A stretch of DNA of 64,000 nucleotides from Monarcha castaneiventris obscurior (taxonomy: Eukaryota; Chordata; Aves; Passeriformes; Monarchidae), in the NCBI GenBank assembly GCA_026261815.1, contig JAMPIT010000174.1:3286001-3350000 (forward strand), in the 5' to 3' direction. Made by a program: the position numbers and the translations under genes. The notes beneath the pieces were generated by a model. The model did not search any database and was not told the DNA's origin. It was given only the letters and a program-made list of their open reading frames with translations. Numbering within the stretch: position 1 is the stretch's first letter; every line of letters starts with the position of its first letter. Of this stretch, positions 61,096 through 64,000 are shown in pieces.

Positions 61096-64000
61096 CCAGG
61101 GGTACACAGAGCCTGTAGGAAGCTCCCACTCAGTATGGACAGCTACACTAACTGCATGATCTTGCCTATATGTAGAAGTGTCACCACAAACTCTCACATG
61201 ATCATCTTTTCCGTTTCACATTGGAAACTATGTTTTCTTACAAGAAAATCTTGTAAGAGCTCAAAAGACCAAGATGAGGTAACTTTTTCATGGATGAGAT
61301 CTGCACAGTGCTAAACCTTGATTAAAGGCCTGTTCAATATCCCAGAATTTAGGTTTTCCAGCATCTGAAGAGATTAATACTATATCATCCTCTCTTTCTT
61401 TATAACTTTAACTATAATGGATAACTATAGCTGATAACTGTGACTATAATATATGATAACTATATTAATTACTAGTGTTAACAAAGTTAAGAAATGGCAT
61501 TATAAACAATACTTTCTGGAATACAAGTTCCTTTCTTGCAGGAATCATAACGAACCAGGATCTCCTGTTCAGAGTAAGTCCTCAGAGATGAAAACATGCG
61601 CTAGGAAATTAAAGAAGCATTTTAGACATATATAGAGAGAGCAACATCTTGGATTTTGGAGACCTGAATAATAAACATTCTTTTTCTGAGTCTGTGATAA
61701 ATATAGTTGGATGAGCTCCTGTTTGATGGAAGAAATAAATTGAGCAGTCAATTTTAACTGGCCTGCAGGCAAACTGCAACTCACCAAAATGGGAAACAAA
61801 AATCCAGATCCCATGAAAAAACAAGCCAATTTACTCAATCATATAAGAATACAAAGGTTGAAAATATAGATGATCATGGAAAAAGGGATTTTATAGTGCA
61901 TTAAAAAATTAATTGGTAGAAATAAATGATGTATAGTGTGGGGATGTACTGCTAGAGTGTGGACAACAAAGAGAAGAAAGTAGGAGCTCTGTGAAGCATT
62001 GTGATTCTCTTTTCTGAATTCCTATTTCAAATTCAAAATTATGTAAATAGCATTGCATTTCTTACCTTTTAAATTCATTGGCATTCAGAAGATCATAGAT
62101 GTTCTTCAAAGGAGTAATATATATATATATAAACAAATATTCATTCTCACTCAAAATATGATTAAGTTAATTAAAACCAAGTAGTTCCTGAAACCAAGAA
62201 CTTAGCAGGATTTGCAGAACAGTTTGGATATATAATGGGTATGAAGATTGTCCCCAGGTCTTTAAAACAGGAAATTAGAGCAATGGAATAGGAGAAGGGA
62301 AAGAGACATGCAAAGAAAAGAAAATTATTACCTTGCATAATAATTTAAACCAAATTGTCGAGATCCTTACTGATAGTTCTCAAGATGATTGGCCAAGAAA
62401 GATCCCTAGGCAATAAATTATGGGAAGATAATGCTAATTTCAGCACAGAGTAAGTGACAAATACAGTATTATTATCTATGATCAAACTACATGTCATAAA
62501 AAATTAAATTTGCAGCATAAAACTGGAAAGAGAATTAGAGCAATCACAATTAAATATATGTCAGTCACAGAATATTTCAATATGTGTTTTGCAGGCAAAT
62601 GCATATATCCAGTATATAATCCCAAATGGATGCCCATTATAATAATGAAAACTGTCATCAGAAACATAGAAGAATCACAGGCTAGATGAGAATTGGATTC
62701 CAACAAGCCAAAAGGAAATCACTTTTGGGAAAGAAATTGAGGCAGAGGGTGATTCTGACAGATAAAGAGCAATGCTGATGAAGGACTTGGAGCACCTTGA
62801 ACCAACATTTAATCAGGATCATATTTTTTCTCCTTTCTATTCTGTAACTTCAAGAAATTCACTCAACCTATTCTGGCTTGGAGAAGAAATCTTCAATGTA
62901 GGCACAGATGTCTTGTAGTTAACTCCAATTTGGTGCAAGTTTCTTCTTCTACTCTTAGCATACATATATTGCTGTAATACACCAAAGACCTTAACTGAAT
63001 AAATAGCTTGAAATGAGGCTAAGAAGCTTTCAGCTGTCTAAACACAGACATCTAGTGCTCTTTTAGATTCTGTTGAATATCTTGCCAGTGCTGCAGTTGC
63101 AGCTTTGGATGGCACAGGTCTTCCATGAAGACTGTTTTGCATCTGCCAGCAGACATCACATGATAGCCTAGACCGTTTTGAAATGGCACATCTATGTCCA
63201 GACAAGTCAAGTCCTTCCTGTCTGATTTGTATGCCTAGAAAATTCCTGAGTGGACAAAACAGTTGTGAAAATCAGACTTTTTTTATTTTAATGATTTATA
63301 AAGAACATGAGTATTTTGTTTTAATCAATCATTTTGTTGAGAACGTCTGAAATCACTAATATAAGCATGAAATAACAAAAAAATGATGAGGTGGAGTAAC
63401 TTGTTCCATTCTTGGTTTTGTTATGATGCTGAACCTGCAGCATCTTCAAACAATCTGCTTTCCCACTTACTATTAAAAAATGAAAAATTATTCAGTGTTC
63501 AGCAAAGATTATTGAGACACTAAATGCAAAGTCAAATCAACTGTGAAAAGAATTTGTACATATATAATGGGGTTAAAATCCTCAGGTGCTGTGGCCTAAC
63601 AAATTTATTTTATTTCTTGATGATAGAAAACAGTCCCTATAGAACCCTTGTGCTTGTCAGAGAGAAAGCAGAGAAACTGCTTAAGTGACAGGAAAACAAA
63701 GAATGTGAAAAGCCAAGTGCAGGAGCAAAGGAAAAGTGAGGTCACATAATATTATATCTGTTTTTTTCTCAGAGGACACTAGCTAGCTCTTGCACAGCAA
63801 GGGAAGGATACTGGATGAGGGGAACGAGGATCACTTGAAGGAGAGAAAGTATTGAAATAAAATCTAGGGCTAAAACCACAGGAATTCAGTGGAGGAAATT
63901 AAGTGGGTCATGCATATTCTAGCATATATTTCTGAGGGGTAGAGACAGAAGGCTTAGTGTTGTGGCCAAGTGGGTGAATTCTGAAGTAAGAGAATGGGAC
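61096..64000. other. AT-rich DNA, nothing recognised
   Basis: Contains a short ACTATA-rich stretch at about 61400-61470 and a (TA)n run near 62120-62131. No exon, RNA gene or repeat family was seen. The element content beyond the right edge is unknown. Confidence 0.55.

Noticed and set aside
60818..61314. Cys-rich proteins of 90-150 residues on both strands
   Set aside because: Produced by the CTGTG pentamer, which translates to a five-residue periodic peptide in every phase.

Overview
The window reads as vertebrate nuclear DNA, almost certainly from a bird. It is AT-rich, has no operon-like packing of reading frames and no tRNA or rRNA gene that I could see. Its recognisable content is remnants of CR1 non-LTR retrotransposons plus several copies of two ERVL-type LTR families that I know from bird genomes. 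One of these, whose antisense end starts TGTGGTGGGTTGACCC, I associate mainly with songbirds, so a passerine is the best guess, held loosely. No conserved protein-coding exon, promoter CpG island or structural RNA was recognised. The window is best read as a gene desert or the inside of a very long intron. All family calls come from remembered consensus features and from comparing copies inside the window; no database was searched.

Layout. 1-6249 is AT-rich single-copy DNA with an A24/TA tract and ATTA-rich stretches. 6250-6940 is a possible unassigned LTR-like element. 10575-10671 is the 3' end of an ERVL LTR. 14106-14194 is a degraded palindromic repeat. 15171-15720 holds three tandem copies of a unit of about 170 bp. 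20772-20825 and 23805-23935 are short minus-strand CR1 3' pieces. 24500-25137 is a good plus-strand CR1 3' end. 28285-29576 is a minus-strand CR1 interrupted by an ERVL LTR. 30302-30395 is another CR1 scrap. 35051-35643 is a clean solo LTR with a perfect 5-bp target duplication. 38370-39064 is a minus-strand CR1 containing an (AT)15 tract. 39961-45150 is the densest part: three LTRs and two CR1 copies, one LTR lying inside the older CR1. 47417-47497 is a heptamer array. 60871-61095 is a pentanucleotide array with a higher-order pattern. The remainder is unannotated AT-rich DNA.

How the parts relate. The elements record layered insertion: an old CR1 was broken by LTR insertions, CR1 copies later gained microsatellites, small duplications and a perfect hairpin, and all internal retroviral genes are absent (solo LTRs only). 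No set of genes works together here. I found no convincing new biological system. The points most worth checking are the nested retroelements, the 18-bp perfect hairpin inside a CR1, the higher-order CTGTG array, the 170-bp tandem triplet and a few candidate conserved non-coding stretches.
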